A stretch of DNA of 64,000 nucleotides, taken from the NCBI RefSeq assembly GCF_010104355.1, contig NZ_CP044972.1, positions 1,922,001 through 1,986,000 on the forward strand, read 5' to 3'. Below, piece by piece: positions 17,966 through 26,988 of the stretch. The notes under the pieces are model-generated. The model ran no database searches and was not told the origin of the DNA. It saw nothing but the letters and a program-made list of their open reading frames with translations. This DNA comes from Hydrogenophaga sp. PBL-H3 (lineage in GTDB: Bacteria; Pseudomonadota; Gammaproteobacteria; Burkholderiales; Burkholderiaceae_C). A program made the position numbers and the translations under genes. How positions within the stretch are numbered: position 1 is the first letter of the stretch; each line of letters begins with the position of its first letter.

Positions 17966-18896
17966 CGCCACCCGACTGCGCGGGCAGCAGCAGGGACAGC
18001 AGGTGCGCCAGCGGTGGGCTGGGTGGTCGGCCTCGGGCCGTGAGGCAGCCGAACACACCCAGCTGCTGGCGCACCGCGTAGCGGATGCAGGCCAGCATGC
18101 CGTGTGACTCGTAGCGCGCCGCCACCTCGGCCGGGATCACCGCGATCATGTCCGAGCGCACCAGCAGGTTCATGGTGGTGAGGATGGACGAGGTCTCGAT
18201 CAGGCCGCGCGGCAGGCGGGCCTTGTGGCGGCGGAACTCCTGCTCCAGCACCTCGCGCATGGGGCTGCCGCGCGGCTGCAATATCCATGGGTGCTCCAGC
18301 AGATCGGCAAAGGCAACGCGGGGCTTGTGCGCCAGCGGGTGGGTCGGGCCGGTCACCACGCTCAGCGCCTCGTCGGCCACGGGTTTGAACTCCATGTCGT
18401 CCAGGGCGCCTTCGGGCACACGGCCGATCACCAGGTCGAGGTCGCCCCGGCGCAGGGCATCGGTCAGCCGGTCGCTGGTGTCCACCATGATCTCGATGGC
18501 CAGCTGAGGGTAGGTCTCGCGCAGCCGCAGCAACGACTCCGACAGCAGCTCGGGTGAGGCGGCCATGATGCTGCCGATGAACAGCTTGCCGCTGCCGCCC
18601 TGCTCGATGCCCTGAAGTTCGCGCGTCAGCGCATCCAGGCTGCCCTGCAGCCCCTGAAAGTAGCCCAGCGTGCAGCGGCCCGACTCGGTGAGCTTCAGGC
18701 CCCGCCCCGCGCGCTCGAACAGCGCATGCCCGAGCGCGTTCTCCAACTCGTGCAGCATCTTGGTGGCGGCCGGCTGGGTCATGCCGAGCTCGGCCGCGGC
18801 CGCGCGCAGCGTGCCGCTTTTGCCGATGGCCAGCAGCAGCGCCACCTGGCGCATGCGCATGCGGTTCAGCAGCTGTGGGGTGGGGGATGTGCTCAT
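17958..18896 (-). CDS. LysR-family transcriptional regulator
   Basis: A 312-residue regulator with an N-terminal winged helix-turn-helix (about residues 10-70, including AAAAELGMTQPAATKMLHELE) and the LysR effector-binding domain, with HPWILQPRGSPMREV near residue 220. It is transcribed divergently from the sugar-acid operon starting at 19010. A perfect palindrome in the gap is its likely operator, so it probably controls both itself and that operon in response to a pathway metabolite. The ATG at 18896 is chosen because it begins the conserved N-terminus; longer in-frame extensions would cross the divergent promoter region. Confidence 0.88.
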   Translation of the reverse strand: MSTSPTPQLLNRMRMRQVALLLAIGKSGTLRAAAAELGMTQPAATKMLHELENALGHALFERAGRGLKLTESGRCTLGYFQGLQGSLDALTRELQGIEQGGSGKLFIGSIMAASPELLSESLLRLRETYPQLAIEIMVDTSDRLTDALRRGDLDLVIGRVPEGALDDMEFKPVADEALSVVTGPTHPLAHKPRVAFADLLEHPWILQPRGSPMREVLEQEFRRHKARLPRGLIETSSILTTMNLLVRSDMIAVIPAEVAARYESHGMLACIRYAVRQQLGVFGCLTARGRPPSPPLAHLLSLLLPAQSGGVR

Positions 18897-18903
18897 GCCG
18901 GAA

Positions 18904-18922
18904 TGATAACCAAGGGTTATCA
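18904..18922. promoter_or_regulatory. LysR-type operator palindrome
   Basis: TGATAACC-AAG-GGTTATCA is a perfect 8-bp inverted repeat containing the T-N11-A core of LysR sites. It lies 8 bp upstream of the lysR start and 88 bp before the divergent operon. A second repeat, TTTCAAT-N12-ATTGAAA, follows at 18936-18961. Confidence 0.65.
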
Positions 18923-19009
18923 ATGCTTTCCAAACTTTCAATATACGTGAATCAATTGAAATCCTACTATCCGTCCGCTGCCAATCACTTTCACAGACAG
19001 GAGACAACG

Positions 19010-19972
19010 ATGAAGACATTGACTTGGGCACTGGGCGCGCTGGTGCTGTGCACGACGGCCGGCCTCGCCACGGCACAAGACTGGCCGCGCCAGAACGTGA
19101 AGATCCTGGTGGGCTCCTCGCCCGGCGGCGGCACCGACGCCATGGCCCGCGCCATCGCCGACCGGCTCGGCCCGCTGCTCAAGCAGGCCGTGGTGGTGGA
19201 AAACCGTGCCGGTGCGTCCAACACCCTGGCCGCCGACCTCACCGCCAAGTCCACCGACGGCCACACGATGATCATGGGCGTGTCCACCGCGCACGCCATC
19301 GCGCCCCACCTGCTCAAGCTCAACTACAACAACGACAAGGACCTGGTGCCCGTGGCTTTTGTGGGCTCGGTGCCCAACGTGCTGGTGGCCAACATGGCCC
19401 TGCCCGTGACCAGCGTGGACGACCTGGTCAAGCTCGCCAGGAGCCGACCCGGACAGCTCAACTACGCCACCAGCGGCTCGGGCAGCACGCAGCACATCGC
19501 GGCCGAGATGTTCAAGGACGTGACGGGCCTCTTCATCACCCACATCCCCTACCGTGGCAGCTCGCCCGCGCTGGTCGACCTGATGGGTGGGGCCGTGCAG
19601 ATCAGCTTTGACACCATGCCCTCGGTGATCGGCCACGTGCGCAACGGCAAGATCCGACCCCTGGCGGTGGCCGCGGCCAAACGCAACCCGCAAATGCCCG
19701 ACGTGCCCACCATGGCCGAAGCGGGTGTGAAGGGTGTGGAGATGAGCGCCTGGTACGGCATCTACATGCCGGCATCCACGCCCAGGGACGTCATCACCCG
19801 GGTGAACGCCGAGGTCAACAAGGTGATCGCCATGCCCGAGACGCAGGCCCGCCTCTCGGCCATCGGTGCCGACCTGACCCCCATGACGCCCGAAGCTTTT
19901 CTGGCCTTTCACAACGCCGAGAACAAGCGCTACAGCGACCTGATCCGCCGCAAGAACATCAAGCTCGAATGA
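19010..19972 (+). CDS. Bug/TctC-family tripartite tricarboxylate transporter binding protein
   Basis: A 320-residue periplasmic receptor of the Bug (Bordetella uptake gene) family, hugely expanded in Burkholderiales. It has a signal peptide of about 22 residues (ending GLATA), then WPRQNVKILVGSSPGGGTDAMARAIA, the typical first-lobe carboxylate-binding region, and HIPYRGSSPALVDLMGG. No TctA or TctB membrane genes are present, so it is an orphan receptor using a transporter elsewhere or acting as a sensor. First gene of the operon; AGGAG precedes the ATG at 19010. Ligand probably the sugar acid degraded by the next enzymes. Confidence 0.88.
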   Translation: MKTLTWALGALVLCTTAGLATAQDWPRQNVKILVGSSPGGGTDAMARAIADRLGPLLKQAVVVENRAGASNTLAADLTAKSTDGHTMIMGVSTAHAIAPHLLKLNYNNDKDLVPVAFVGSVPNVLVANMALPVTSVDDLVKLARSRPGQLNYATSGSGSTQHIAAEMFKDVTGLFITHIPYRGSSPALVDLMGGAVQISFDTMPSVIGHVRNGKIRPLAVAAAKRNPQMPDVPTMAEAGVKGVEMSAWYGIYMPASTPRDVITRVNAEVNKVIAMPETQARLSAIGADLTPMTPEAFLAFHNAENKRYSDLIRRKNIKLE

Positions 19973-20010
19973 GCGTGAACCGCTGATACCCCGAGCCCCG
20001 AGGAGACCCT

Positions 20011-21027
20011 GTGAATCCGACCGAACTTCCCGTCGTTGCCCTGACCCTGGGCGACCCCGCCGGCATTGGCCCCGAGCTGATCGCCCGCCTGCTGGGCCAG
20101 ACCGACGCCACCGAGCACGCCAACCTGGTGCTGGTGGGTGACCCCTGGCTGTGGGCCGCGGGCCAGCAGGTGGCCGATGTGCCGGTGGCCACCACGCCGG
20201 TGCGCAGCTTTGCCGAGGTGCGCGGCCGCGCCGATGCAAGCACACCCGCCTGGCTGGCCATGGACACGGTGGTGCCCGAGCAGGTGCAGCGCGGCCAGGC
20301 CCAGGCGGCGGGCGGTGCCTCGGTGTTGCGGGTGCTCAACGCCTGCATGGACGCGGCCCTGCGGCGTGAGGTGGATGCGATCTGCTTCGCGCCGCTCAAC
20401 AAGTTCGCCATGAAACAGGGCGGCCTGAAGCATGAGGACGAACTGCACCACTTTGCCGAGTACCTCGGCGTGCAGGGCTACTTCTGCGAGTTCAACACAC
20501 TGGGTGAACTGTGGACCTCGCGCGTGTCCTCGCACATCCCGCTCAAGGACGCGGCCAGCTTTCTCAGCAAGGACCGCATCAAGGACGCCGCGCGCCTGAT
20601 CTACCGCTCGCTGCAGGCGGCGGGCTTCGCCCAGCCCAAGGTGGCGGTGGCGGCCTTCAACCCGCACGGCGGCGACGGCGGGACCTGCGGGCGGGAAGAG
20701 GTCGAGATCATCGAGCCGGCGGTGCGCGAGCTCGCGACCGAGGGCATCGCGGTGGGCGGCCCGTTCCCGGCCGACACCATCTTTCTGAAGGCGCGCGACG
20801 GTGAATACCAGGCCATCGTGACCATGTACCACGACCAGGGCCAGATCGCGATCAAGCTGATGGGCTTCTCCAAGGGCGTCACGGTGCAGGGTGGTCTGCC
20901 GGTGCCCATCACCACGCCGGCCCACGGCACCGCCTACGACATCGCAGGCCTCGGCCGCGCCGATGTGAACGCCACCTACAACGCCTTGCGCATCGCCGCC
21001 CGCATGGGCGCCGCGCGCCTGGCCTGA
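20011..21027 (+). CDS. pdxA2: PdxA2-like 4-phosphate dehydrogenase
   Basis: A 338-residue member of the PdxA (4-hydroxythreonine-4-phosphate dehydrogenase) family, GTG start after GAGGAG. It shows [17 protein letters not shown] at the N-terminus, the metal-binding [12 protein letters not shown] and the closing [13 protein letters not shown]. Members embedded in sugar-acid operons (PdxA2) oxidise four-carbon sugar-acid 4-phosphates such as threonate or erythronate derivatives rather than serving vitamin B6 synthesis, and the neighbours support that here. The kinase usually partnered with PdxA2 is absent from the operon. Confidence 0.8.
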   Translation: MNPTELPVVALTLGDPAGIGPELIARLLGQTDATEHANLVLVGDPWLWAAGQQVADVPVATTPVRSFAEVRGRADASTPAWLAMDTVVPEQVQRGQAQAAGGASVLRVLNACMDAALRREVDAICFAPLNKFAMKQGGLKHEDELHHFAEYLGVQGYFCEFNTLGELWTSRVSSHIPLKDAASFLSKDRIKDAARLIYRSLQAAGFAQPKVAVAAFNPHGGDGGTCGREEVEIIEPAVRELATEGIAVGGPFPADTIFLKARDGEYQAIVTMYHDQGQIAIKLMGFSKGVTVQGGLPVPITTPAHGTAYDIAGLGRADVNATYNALRIAARMGAARLA

Positions 21028-21056
21028 ACCCTTTCATCCCCCAAGAAATCACTGCC

Positions 21057-22229
21057 ATGAAGATCAAATCCGTCCGCGCCCGTGTGTTCGAGTGGAAAGG
21101 CAAAACCGTTCCGCCCCAGGGCAACTTCTGCTCCAACGCCATGGACCTGCTGTACTCGAAGTCCGAGACCATGAGCACCTTCCGCTTCCATTCATGGACG
21201 GTGGTGGAGATCGAGACCGACACCGGCATCGTCGGCCTGGGCAACGTGGCGCTCGCGCCCAAGATCGCCAAGGCCATCATCGACGAGTACCTCACGCCGC
21301 TGGTGCTGGGCCAGGACCCGTGGGACTACGAATACCTGTTCCAGCGCATGTACCGCGGCACGCACGCCTGGGGCCGCAAGGGCGTGACCATGGCGGCGAT
21401 CTCGGCCATTGATCTCGCGATCTGGGACATCCTGGGCAAGAGCGTCGACAAGCCAGTGTTCAAGCTGCTGGGCGGGCGCACCAAGGAAAAGATTCCCTGC
21501 TACTACTCCAAGCTCTACCGCACCGACCTCAAGGCCATGCAGGAAGAGGCACAGACCTACAAGGACCAGGGCTTCAAGGCCTTCAAGATGCGCTTTGGCT
21601 ACGGCCCGGGCCACGGCCAGCAGGGCGTGGTGGAGAACCTGAAATCGGTGGAAGCGGTGCGCGAGGTGATCGGCTACGAAAACGATTTGATGCTCGAGTG
21701 CTACATGGGCTGGAACCTGGAGTACGCCAAGCGCATCCTGCCCAAGCTGGTGAAGTACGAGCCGCGCTGGCTGGAAGAGCCGGTGATCGCCGACGACATC
21801 GACGGCTACGCCGAACTCAACCAGCTCACCGACATCCCGATCTCCGGCGGCGAGCACGAGTTCAGCCTGTACGGCTTCAAGCAGCTGCTCGACAAGAAGG
21901 CGGTGAGCGTGGTGCAGTACGACACCAACCGCGTGGGCGGCATCACCGCGGCGCACAAGATCAACGCGCTGTGCGAGGCCTACAGCGTGCCGGTGATCCC
22001 GCACGCCGGCCAGATGCACAACTACCACCTGACCATGAGCACGCTGGCCTCGCCCATGAGCGAGTACTTCCCGATGTTCGATGTGGAGGTCGGCAACGAG
22101 TTGTTCTATTACATCTTCGACGGCGAGCCGGTGGCGGAGAACGGTTTCCTGGATCTGCGCGACGACGTGCCCGGCCTGGGCCTCACGCTCAAGACCGAGT
22201 TCCTCGACCAGTTCAACATCATTGGTTGA
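21057..22229 (+). CDS. Enolase-superfamily sugar-acid dehydratase (mandelate racemase/muconate lactonizing type)
   Basis: A 390-residue enolase-superfamily enzyme. The barrel shows [10 protein letters not shown] (catalytic base region), three acidic metal ligands in [16 protein letters not shown] and ISGGEHE, and the general acid/base His in [10 protein letters not shown]. The pattern resembles L-rhamnonate/sugar-acid dehydratases, which remove water from an aldonic or aldaric acid to give a 2-keto-3-deoxy acid. The following DHDPS-like and aldehyde dehydrogenase genes supply the next steps. The exact sugar acid cannot be read from sequence. Confidence 0.82.
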   Translation: MKIKSVRARVFEWKGKTVPPQGNFCSNAMDLLYSKSETMSTFRFHSWTVVEIETDTGIVGLGNVALAPKIAKAIIDEYLTPLVLGQDPWDYEYLFQRMYRGTHAWGRKGVTMAAISAIDLAIWDILGKSVDKPVFKLLGGRTKEKIPCYYSKLYRTDLKAMQEEAQTYKDQGFKAFKMRFGYGPGHGQQGVVENLKSVEAVREVIGYENDLMLECYMGWNLEYAKRILPKLVKYEPRWLEEPVIADDIDGYAELNQLTDIPISGGEHEFSLYGFKQLLDKKAVSVVQYDTNRVGGITAAHKINALCEAYSVPVIPHAGQMHNYHLTMSTLASPMSEYFPMFDVEVGNELFYYIFDGEPVAENGFLDLRDDVPGLGLTLKTEFLDQFNIIG

Positions 22230-22236
22230 GCGCGCG

Positions 22237-23154
22237 ATGAACCGACGCTACCAGGGCGTGTTTCCGGTGGTGCCCACCACCTTCCACGAGGACGGCTCGC
22301 TCGATCTGGAGAGCCAGAAGCGCTGCCTCGATTTCATGATCGACGCCGGCTCCAACGGCCTGTGCATCCTGGCCAACTTCTCCGAGCAGTTTTCGCTGTC
22401 GGACGCCGAGCGCGAAACGCTCACCCGCGTGGCGCTGGAGCACGTGGCGGGCCGCGTGCCGGTGATCGTGACCACCACCCACTACGGCACGGCGGTCTGC
22501 GCCGAGCGCAGCCGGCGCGCGCAAGAGCAGGGTGCCGCCATGGTGATGGTGATGCCGCCCTACCACGGCGCCACCTTCCGCGTGCCCGAGGCGCAGATCT
22601 TCGAGTTCTACGCGCGGCTGTCTGACGCCATCGACATTCCCATCATGGTGCAGGACGCGCCCGCCAGCGGCACGGTGCTCTCGGCGCCCTTTCTCGCGCG
22701 CATGGCAAAGGAGATCGAGCACCTGGCCTACTTCAAGATCGAGACCGCCGGCGCGGCCAGCAAACTGCGCGAGCTGATCCGCCTGGGCGGCGACGCGATC
22801 GAAGGCCCGTGGGACGGCGAAGAGGCCATCACCCTGCTGGCCGATCTGGACGCCGGTGCCACCGGCGCCATGACCGGCGGCGCGTTTCCCGACGGCATCC
22901 GCACCATCATCGACCCCTACCTCGCTGGCGACCGCGAGGCCGCGGTGGCGGCGTATGCGAAGTGGTTGCCGCTGATCAACTGCGAGAACCGCCAGGGCGG
23001 CATCCTCAGCGCCAAGGCCCTCATGAAAGCCGGCGGCGTGATCGCCTGCGAGGCCTCGCGCCACCCCTTCCCGCCCATGCACCCCGAGGTGCGCGCGGGT
23101 CTGCTCGACGCCGCGAAACGCCTCGATCCCCTCGTGCTGCGCTGGGGCCATTGA
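22237..23154 (+). CDS. DHDPS/NAL-family aldolase or dehydratase
   Basis: A 305-residue class I aldolase-fold enzyme of the dihydrodipicolinate synthase family. The Schiff-base Lys is in LAYFKIETAG and the catalytic Tyr in MVMPPYHGA. In sugar-acid operons such members either cleave or dehydrate 2-keto-3-deoxy acids. Pairing with a 2-oxoglutarate-semialdehyde-type dehydrogenase favours a dehydratase/decarboxylase role (as in keto-deoxyglucarate or keto-deoxyarabonate dehydratases). Starts 8 bp after the upstream gene. Confidence 0.82.
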   Translation: MNRRYQGVFPVVPTTFHEDGSLDLESQKRCLDFMIDAGSNGLCILANFSEQFSLSDAERETLTRVALEHVAGRVPVIVTTTHYGTAVCAERSRRAQEQGAAMVMVMPPYHGATFRVPEAQIFEFYARLSDAIDIPIMVQDAPASGTVLSAPFLARMAKEIEHLAYFKIETAGAASKLRELIRLGGDAIEGPWDGEEAITLLADLDAGATGAMTGGAFPDGIRTIIDPYLAGDREAAVAAYAKWLPLINCENRQGGILSAKALMKAGGVIACEASRHPFPPMHPEVRAGLLDAAKRLDPLVLRWGH

Positions 23155-23155
23155 G

Positions 23156-24589
23156 ATGGTGCACCTCAATTTCATCGCGGGCGAGTGGCTCGCGGGCACC
23201 GGCGCGGCACCCAACATCAACCCCTCGGATCTGTCCGACGTGGTGGGCGAGTACGCGCTGGGCGACGCAGCCCAGGTGGACGCTGCGGTGGCCGCCGCGC
23301 GCGCCGCGTTTCCGGCCTGGTCCACATCCGGCATCCAGGCCCGCAGCGACGCGATTGAGCGCATCGGCAGCGAGATCCTGGCGCGCCGCGAGGAGCTGGG
23401 CAACCTGCTGGCGCGCGAGGAGGGCAAGACCCTGCCCGAAGCGATCGGCGAGGCCACGCGCGCCGGCCACATCTTCAAGTTTTTCGCGGGCGAATGCCTG
23501 CGCCTGGCGGGCGAACTGCTGCCCTCGGTGCGCCCGGGCATCGGCGTGGAGATCACGCGCGAGCCGCTGGGCGTCATCGGTTTGATCACGCCCTGGAATT
23601 TCCCCATCGCCATTCCGGCCTGGAAGATCGCGCCGGCCCTGGCTTACGGCAACTGCGTGGTCATCAAGCCGGCCGACCTGGTGCCCGGCAGCGCCTGGGC
23701 GCTGGCCGACATCATCAGCCGCGCCGGCCTGCCCGCCGGCGTGTTCAACCTCGTCATGGGGCAGGGCCGCACGGTGGGCGAGGCGCTGGTGAACCACCCC
23801 GGGGTGGATGCCATCAGCTTCACCGGCTCGCAGGGCGTGGGCCAGCGCATCGGCCAGGCCTGCATGGCGCAGCACAAGAAGGTGCAGCTGGAGATGGGCG
23901 GCAAGAACCCGCAGGTGGTGCTGGACGACGCCGACCTCAAGACGGCGGTGGAGCTGTGCACCCAGAGCGCCTTCTTCTCCACCGGGCAGCGCTGCACCGC
24001 GTCGAGCCGCCTCATCGTCACCGAGGGCATCTACCCGGCCTTCATCGCCGCTCTGCAGGCGCGCGTGTCGGCGCTGCGGGTGGACGACGCGCGCAAGCCC
24101 GGCACCGAGATCGGCCCGGTGGTGAGCCAGGCGCAACTCGGGCAGGACTTGAGCTACGTGCAGATCGCCCGGGACGAAGGCGCCACGCTGCTGTGTGGCG
24201 GCCAGCGCCTGCAGCGCGACACCGAGGGCTTCTACATGGCCCCGGCGCTCATCACCGACAGCACACCCGCCATGCGCATCAACCGCGAGGAGGTGTTCGG
24301 TCTGGTGGCCAGCGTGATCCGCGTGAAGGACTACGACGAGGCGCTGATGGTGGCCAACGACACGCCCTTCGGCCTGTCGGCCGGCATCGCCACCACGAGC
24401 CTCAAGCACGCCACGCATTTCAAACGCCACGCGCAGGCGGGCATGGTGATGGTGAACCTGCCCACGGCGGGCGTGGATTACCACGTGCCCTTTGGAGGCA
24501 GAAAAGGCAGCAGTTACGGGCCGCGCGAGCAGGGGCACCATGCGGCCGAGTTCTTCACCACGGTGAAAACGGCCTACACGCTGGCCTGA
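23156..24589 (+). CDS. Aldehyde dehydrogenase, 2-oxoglutarate semialdehyde type
   Basis: A 477-residue NAD(P)-dependent aldehyde dehydrogenase. It has the PWNFP region (ITPWNFPIAIPAWK), the catalytic Glu in LEMGGKNP and the nucleophile Cys in STGQRCTASSR. The LLPSVRPGIGVEITREPLG segment is typical of 2,5-dioxovalerate (alpha-ketoglutaric semialdehyde) dehydrogenases. With the dehydratases upstream it would deliver 2-oxoglutarate to the TCA cycle. It begins one base after the previous stop and ends within a hairpin shared with the convergent ligase. Confidence 0.85.
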   Translation: MVHLNFIAGEWLAGTGAAPNINPSDLSDVVGEYALGDAAQVDAAVAAARAAFPAWSTSGIQARSDAIERIGSEILARREELGNLLAREEGKTLPEAIGEATRAGHIFKFFAGECLRLAGELLPSVRPGIGVEITREPLGVIGLITPWNFPIAIPAWKIAPALAYGNCVVIKPADLVPGSAWALADIISRAGLPAGVFNLVMGQGRTVGEALVNHPGVDAISFTGSQGVGQRIGQACMAQHKKVQLEMGGKNPQVVLDDADLKTAVELCTQSAFFSTGQRCTASSRLIVTEGIYPAFIAALQARVSALRVDDARKPGTEIGPVVSQAQLGQDLSYVQIARDEGATLLCGGQRLQRDTEGFYMAPALITDSTPAMRINREEVFGLVASVIRVKDYDEALMVANDTPFGLSAGIATTSLKHATHFKRHAQAGMVMVNLPTAGVDYHVPFGGRKGSSYGPREQGHHAAEFFTTVKTAYTLA

Positions 24590-24621
24590 GCGGGCTCGCC
24601 CGCCGAGGGCGAACGCTCAGG
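24585..24621. terminator. Shared hairpin between convergent genes
   Basis: CCTGAGCG (24585-24592) pairs with CGCTCAGG (24614-24621), and inside it TCGCCC (24596-24601) pairs with GGGCGA (24607-24612), giving a long stem. It contains both stop codons of the convergent genes. There is no T-run, so it may act as a bidirectional block or RNA stabiliser rather than a classical terminator. Confidence 0.5.
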
Positions 24622-26290
24622 CCCAGATGACCGCTTGCGGCTGCTCGTACCACTGCGGCAGGTGGGGTGCCATGCTGGCCTCGATGCGGCTGCGCTTGAT
24701 TTTCATGGTGGGCGTGAGGCAGCCGTTCTCGATGCTCCAGGGCTCGCTCGCCACCGCCAGGAACTGCAGTTGCTCGTGGCTGGCGAGCTGCGCATTCACC
24801 TGGTTCAGCAGATCGGTCAGTGCAGTCTGCACCTGGTCCCGCACGACCGCATCGGTCAGGCGTGGGCGCAGGGCCTCGTCGAGCAGGAGCACCGCGTACG
24901 GCGTGGCCTGCCCCACACCGGAGACCAGGGCCAGCTCCACCATGGGATGTGCATTGATCAGGTTCTCGATCGGCACGGGCGCGATGTACTTGCCCTTGGC
25001 GGTCTTGAAGAGTTCCTTCTTGCGCCCGGTGATGCGCAAGACACCGGTTTCGTTGAGCACGCCCAGGTCGCCGGTGCGAAAGAAGCCGTCGTCGGTGAAT
25101 GCCTCGGCATTGAGCTCGGGCTGCCTGTAATAGCCCGCCATGCGCCCGGGCGACTTCACGAGGATCTCGCCGTCGTCGGCCAGGCGCGCCTGCACGCCGG
25201 GGTAGGGCTTGCCCACATGGCCGGGCAGCGAGGCCTCGCCATCACCACCGTGCGAATAGGCGAAGTCTTCGGTCATGCCGTAGCCCTCGAACAGGTTCAG
25301 CCCCAGGCGCCTGTACCAGACCAGAAGCTCTGCGGGCAAGGGCGCCGAGCCGCTGCCGGCGCTCTTCACCTGGTCCAGCCCCAGGCTGGTCAGCACTTTC
25401 GCACCGACCGCAGCCGCGGTGGCCGGGTCGTCGAGCAGGGCGTCGAGCTGCTGCGCCGGCATTTTGGCCAGCACGCCTTGCTGGAACTTGGTCCACAGCC
25501 GTGGCACCGAGATGAACAGGGTGGGCCGCGCGCGCTGCAGGTCTTCCATGAAGGTGGCCGCGGTGTCGGTGAAGAACACCCGCATGTCCCCGCGCACGAA
25601 GGCCTGGCACTCCACCCAGGCGCGTTCGAAGCAGTGCGCCAGTGGCAGGTAGGACAGCACGCGCAGCTCCATGCCCTCGGGGAATCGATGTCGCATTTCT
25701 TCGACGATGCACTCCGTGGCCGCGCTCACGCTGCCAAAGGTCTGCATCACGCCCTTGGGTTGGCCGGTGGAGCCCGAGGTGTAGAGCAGCAGGGCCAGGT
25801 CGTCGGCGGCGCGGGCAGGCTCGCCGGCCAGCGGCGCGGTGCGCGCCACGATGTCGTCCCAGGCCTCGAACCCGGTGTCGGGCGCCAGCGGCAGGGCAAT
25901 GCAGGGCAGTGATGGCGGCACGCCAGACGCCTGCCTGGACCAGTCGTCGAGCTTGCCCACGAACAGCAGGCGGGCTTCGCAGTGGTCGAGCACGTAGCGG
26001 ATGTTGTGTGCCGACTCGGTGGGAAAGATCGCCACCGTGGTGCCGCCAGCCATCCACACGGCCAGATCGACCATGAAAAAATGGGCGCTGTTCTTGGCCA
26101 GCATCGCAATGCGCGCACCAGGCTCGAAGCCCTGGGCCCGCAGGTGGGCGGCCATGCGCCGTGCCTGGTCCATCACCTGGCCCCAGGTGAAGCTGACCAC
26201 CTCACCCCGGCCCATGGGCTGCGTCAGGAAAGTTTGATCCCGTCGCAGGCGTTCGTGTTCATAGGCGTGTTCCAGAATCAGCTTGGCCAT
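24617..26290 (-). CDS. AMP-dependent acyl-CoA synthetase (long-chain fatty acid type)
   Basis: A 557-residue adenylate-forming enzyme of the FadD/ACSL-like group. The AMP-binding signature LLLYTSGSTGQPKGVMQT, the GYGMTED motif, and GFFRTGDLGVLNETGVLRITGRKKELFKTAKGKYIAP with the flexible C-terminal hinge are visible. It activates a fatty or aromatic carboxylic acid to its CoA thioester. It is monocistronic and divergent from the RRM gene. The ATG at 26290 is preceded by GGAG at an 8-nt spacing. Chain-length preference is not predictable. Confidence 0.88.
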   Translation of the reverse strand: MAKLILEHAYEHERLRRDQTFLTQPMGRGEVVSFTWGQVMDQARRMAAHLRAQGFEPGARIAMLAKNSAHFFMVDLAVWMAGGTTVAIFPTESAHNIRYVLDHCEARLLFVGKLDDWSRQASGVPPSLPCIALPLAPDTGFEAWDDIVARTAPLAGEPARAADDLALLLYTSGSTGQPKGVMQTFGSVSAATECIVEEMRHRFPEGMELRVLSYLPLAHCFERAWVECQAFVRGDMRVFFTDTAATFMEDLQRARPTLFISVPRLWTKFQQGVLAKMPAQQLDALLDDPATAAAVGAKVLTSLGLDQVKSAGSGSAPLPAELLVWYRRLGLNLFEGYGMTEDFAYSHGGDGEASLPGHVGKPYPGVQARLADDGEILVKSPGRMAGYYRQPELNAEAFTDDGFFRTGDLGVLNETGVLRITGRKKELFKTAKGKYIAPVPIENLINAHPMVELALVSGVGQATPYAVLLLDEALRPRLTDAVVRDQVQTALTDLLNQVNAQLASHEQLQFLAVASEPWSIENGCLTPTMKIKRSRIEASMAPHLPQWYEQPQAVIWA

Positions 26291-26545
26291 GGCGCGTCTC
26301 CGTGTGGGGGGGCGGGACGAACCCGCCCCGTGCGCATTGGGCCTTTTCGAGGCGGGCGGCGCATGGGGGTTTGTCCTGTGGTGGGGATCCGTCACCACAA
26401 GGCGCATAATCCACGCGTTCGGCTGTGTATCGGTCGTTCAAGCTAGGTGATCGGTCAGTTTCGCGCGCTACGGCGGTACTTCTTGGATTTGTTGTGCTTT
26501 CGGGACCCCATCGCTTGTGTGTTATGTGTTTTTTGAGGAGTCCCC

Positions 26546-26911
26546 ATGGGCAATAAACTTTACGTCGGCAACCTGCCGTACACCGTCCGCGACGAAGACC
26601 TGCAACAGTCTTTCAGCGAATTCGGCTCTGTCAACAGCGCCAAAGTCATGATGGAGCGCGACACCGGCCGCTCCAAAGGTTTCGGTTTTGTCGAGATGGG
26701 CAATGACGCAGAAGCGCAAGCCGCCATTTCCGGCATGAACGGCCAGTCGCTCGGCGGCCGCAGCATCACCGTGAACGAAGCCCGTCCGATGGAGGCACGT
26801 CCTCCCCGCACCGGCGGCTACGGCGGCGGTGGTGGTGGCTACGGTGGTGGCGACCGCTCCGGCGGTGGCGGCTACGGTGGTGGTGGTGGCGGCGGACGCG
26901 GCGGCTACTAA
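26546..26911 (+). CDS. Glycine-rich RNA-binding protein (RRM)
   Basis: A 121-residue single-RRM protein. RNP2 is KLYVGNLPYTV near residue 3 and RNP1 is SKGFGFVEM near residue 44, followed by a glycine-rich tail of GGYGGG-type repeats (residues about 90-121). Proteins of this kind in cyanobacteria and betaproteobacteria bind single-stranded RNA and are often cold-induced. The upstream 250 bp to the divergent ligase is AT-richer than average near the gene and likely holds its promoter and leader. GAGGAG lies 6 nt before the ATG. A strong terminator follows. Confidence 0.92.
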   Translation: MGNKLYVGNLPYTVRDEDLQQSFSEFGSVNSAKVMMERDTGRSKGFGFVEMGNDAEAQAAISGMNGQSLGGRSITVNEARPMEARPPRTGGYGGGGGGYGGGDRSGGGGYGGGGGGGRGGY

Positions 26912-26948
26912 GCCCTGCGCTGCTTCAGCCCCGCGCTGAGCAAAGCCC

Positions 26949-26987
26949 AAAAGGCCTCGGAACTCCGGTTCCGGGGCCTTTTTCTTT
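26949..26987 (+). terminator. Rho-independent terminator of the RRM gene
   Basis: A 15-bp stem (26949-26963 with 26968-26982, one G-T pair) capped by a TCCG loop runs straight into TTTTTCTTT. It is an intrinsic terminator 38 bp after the RRM stop. Its 3' end abuts the group II intron's 5' end at 26989. Confidence 0.9.
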
Positions 26988-26988
26988 G

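Noticed and set aside
26800..26911. Tandem GGTGGT-type repeats in the RRM gene as possible phase-variation tract
   Set aside because: They encode the expected glycine-rich tail in frame and are irregular; nothing suggests slippage switching.
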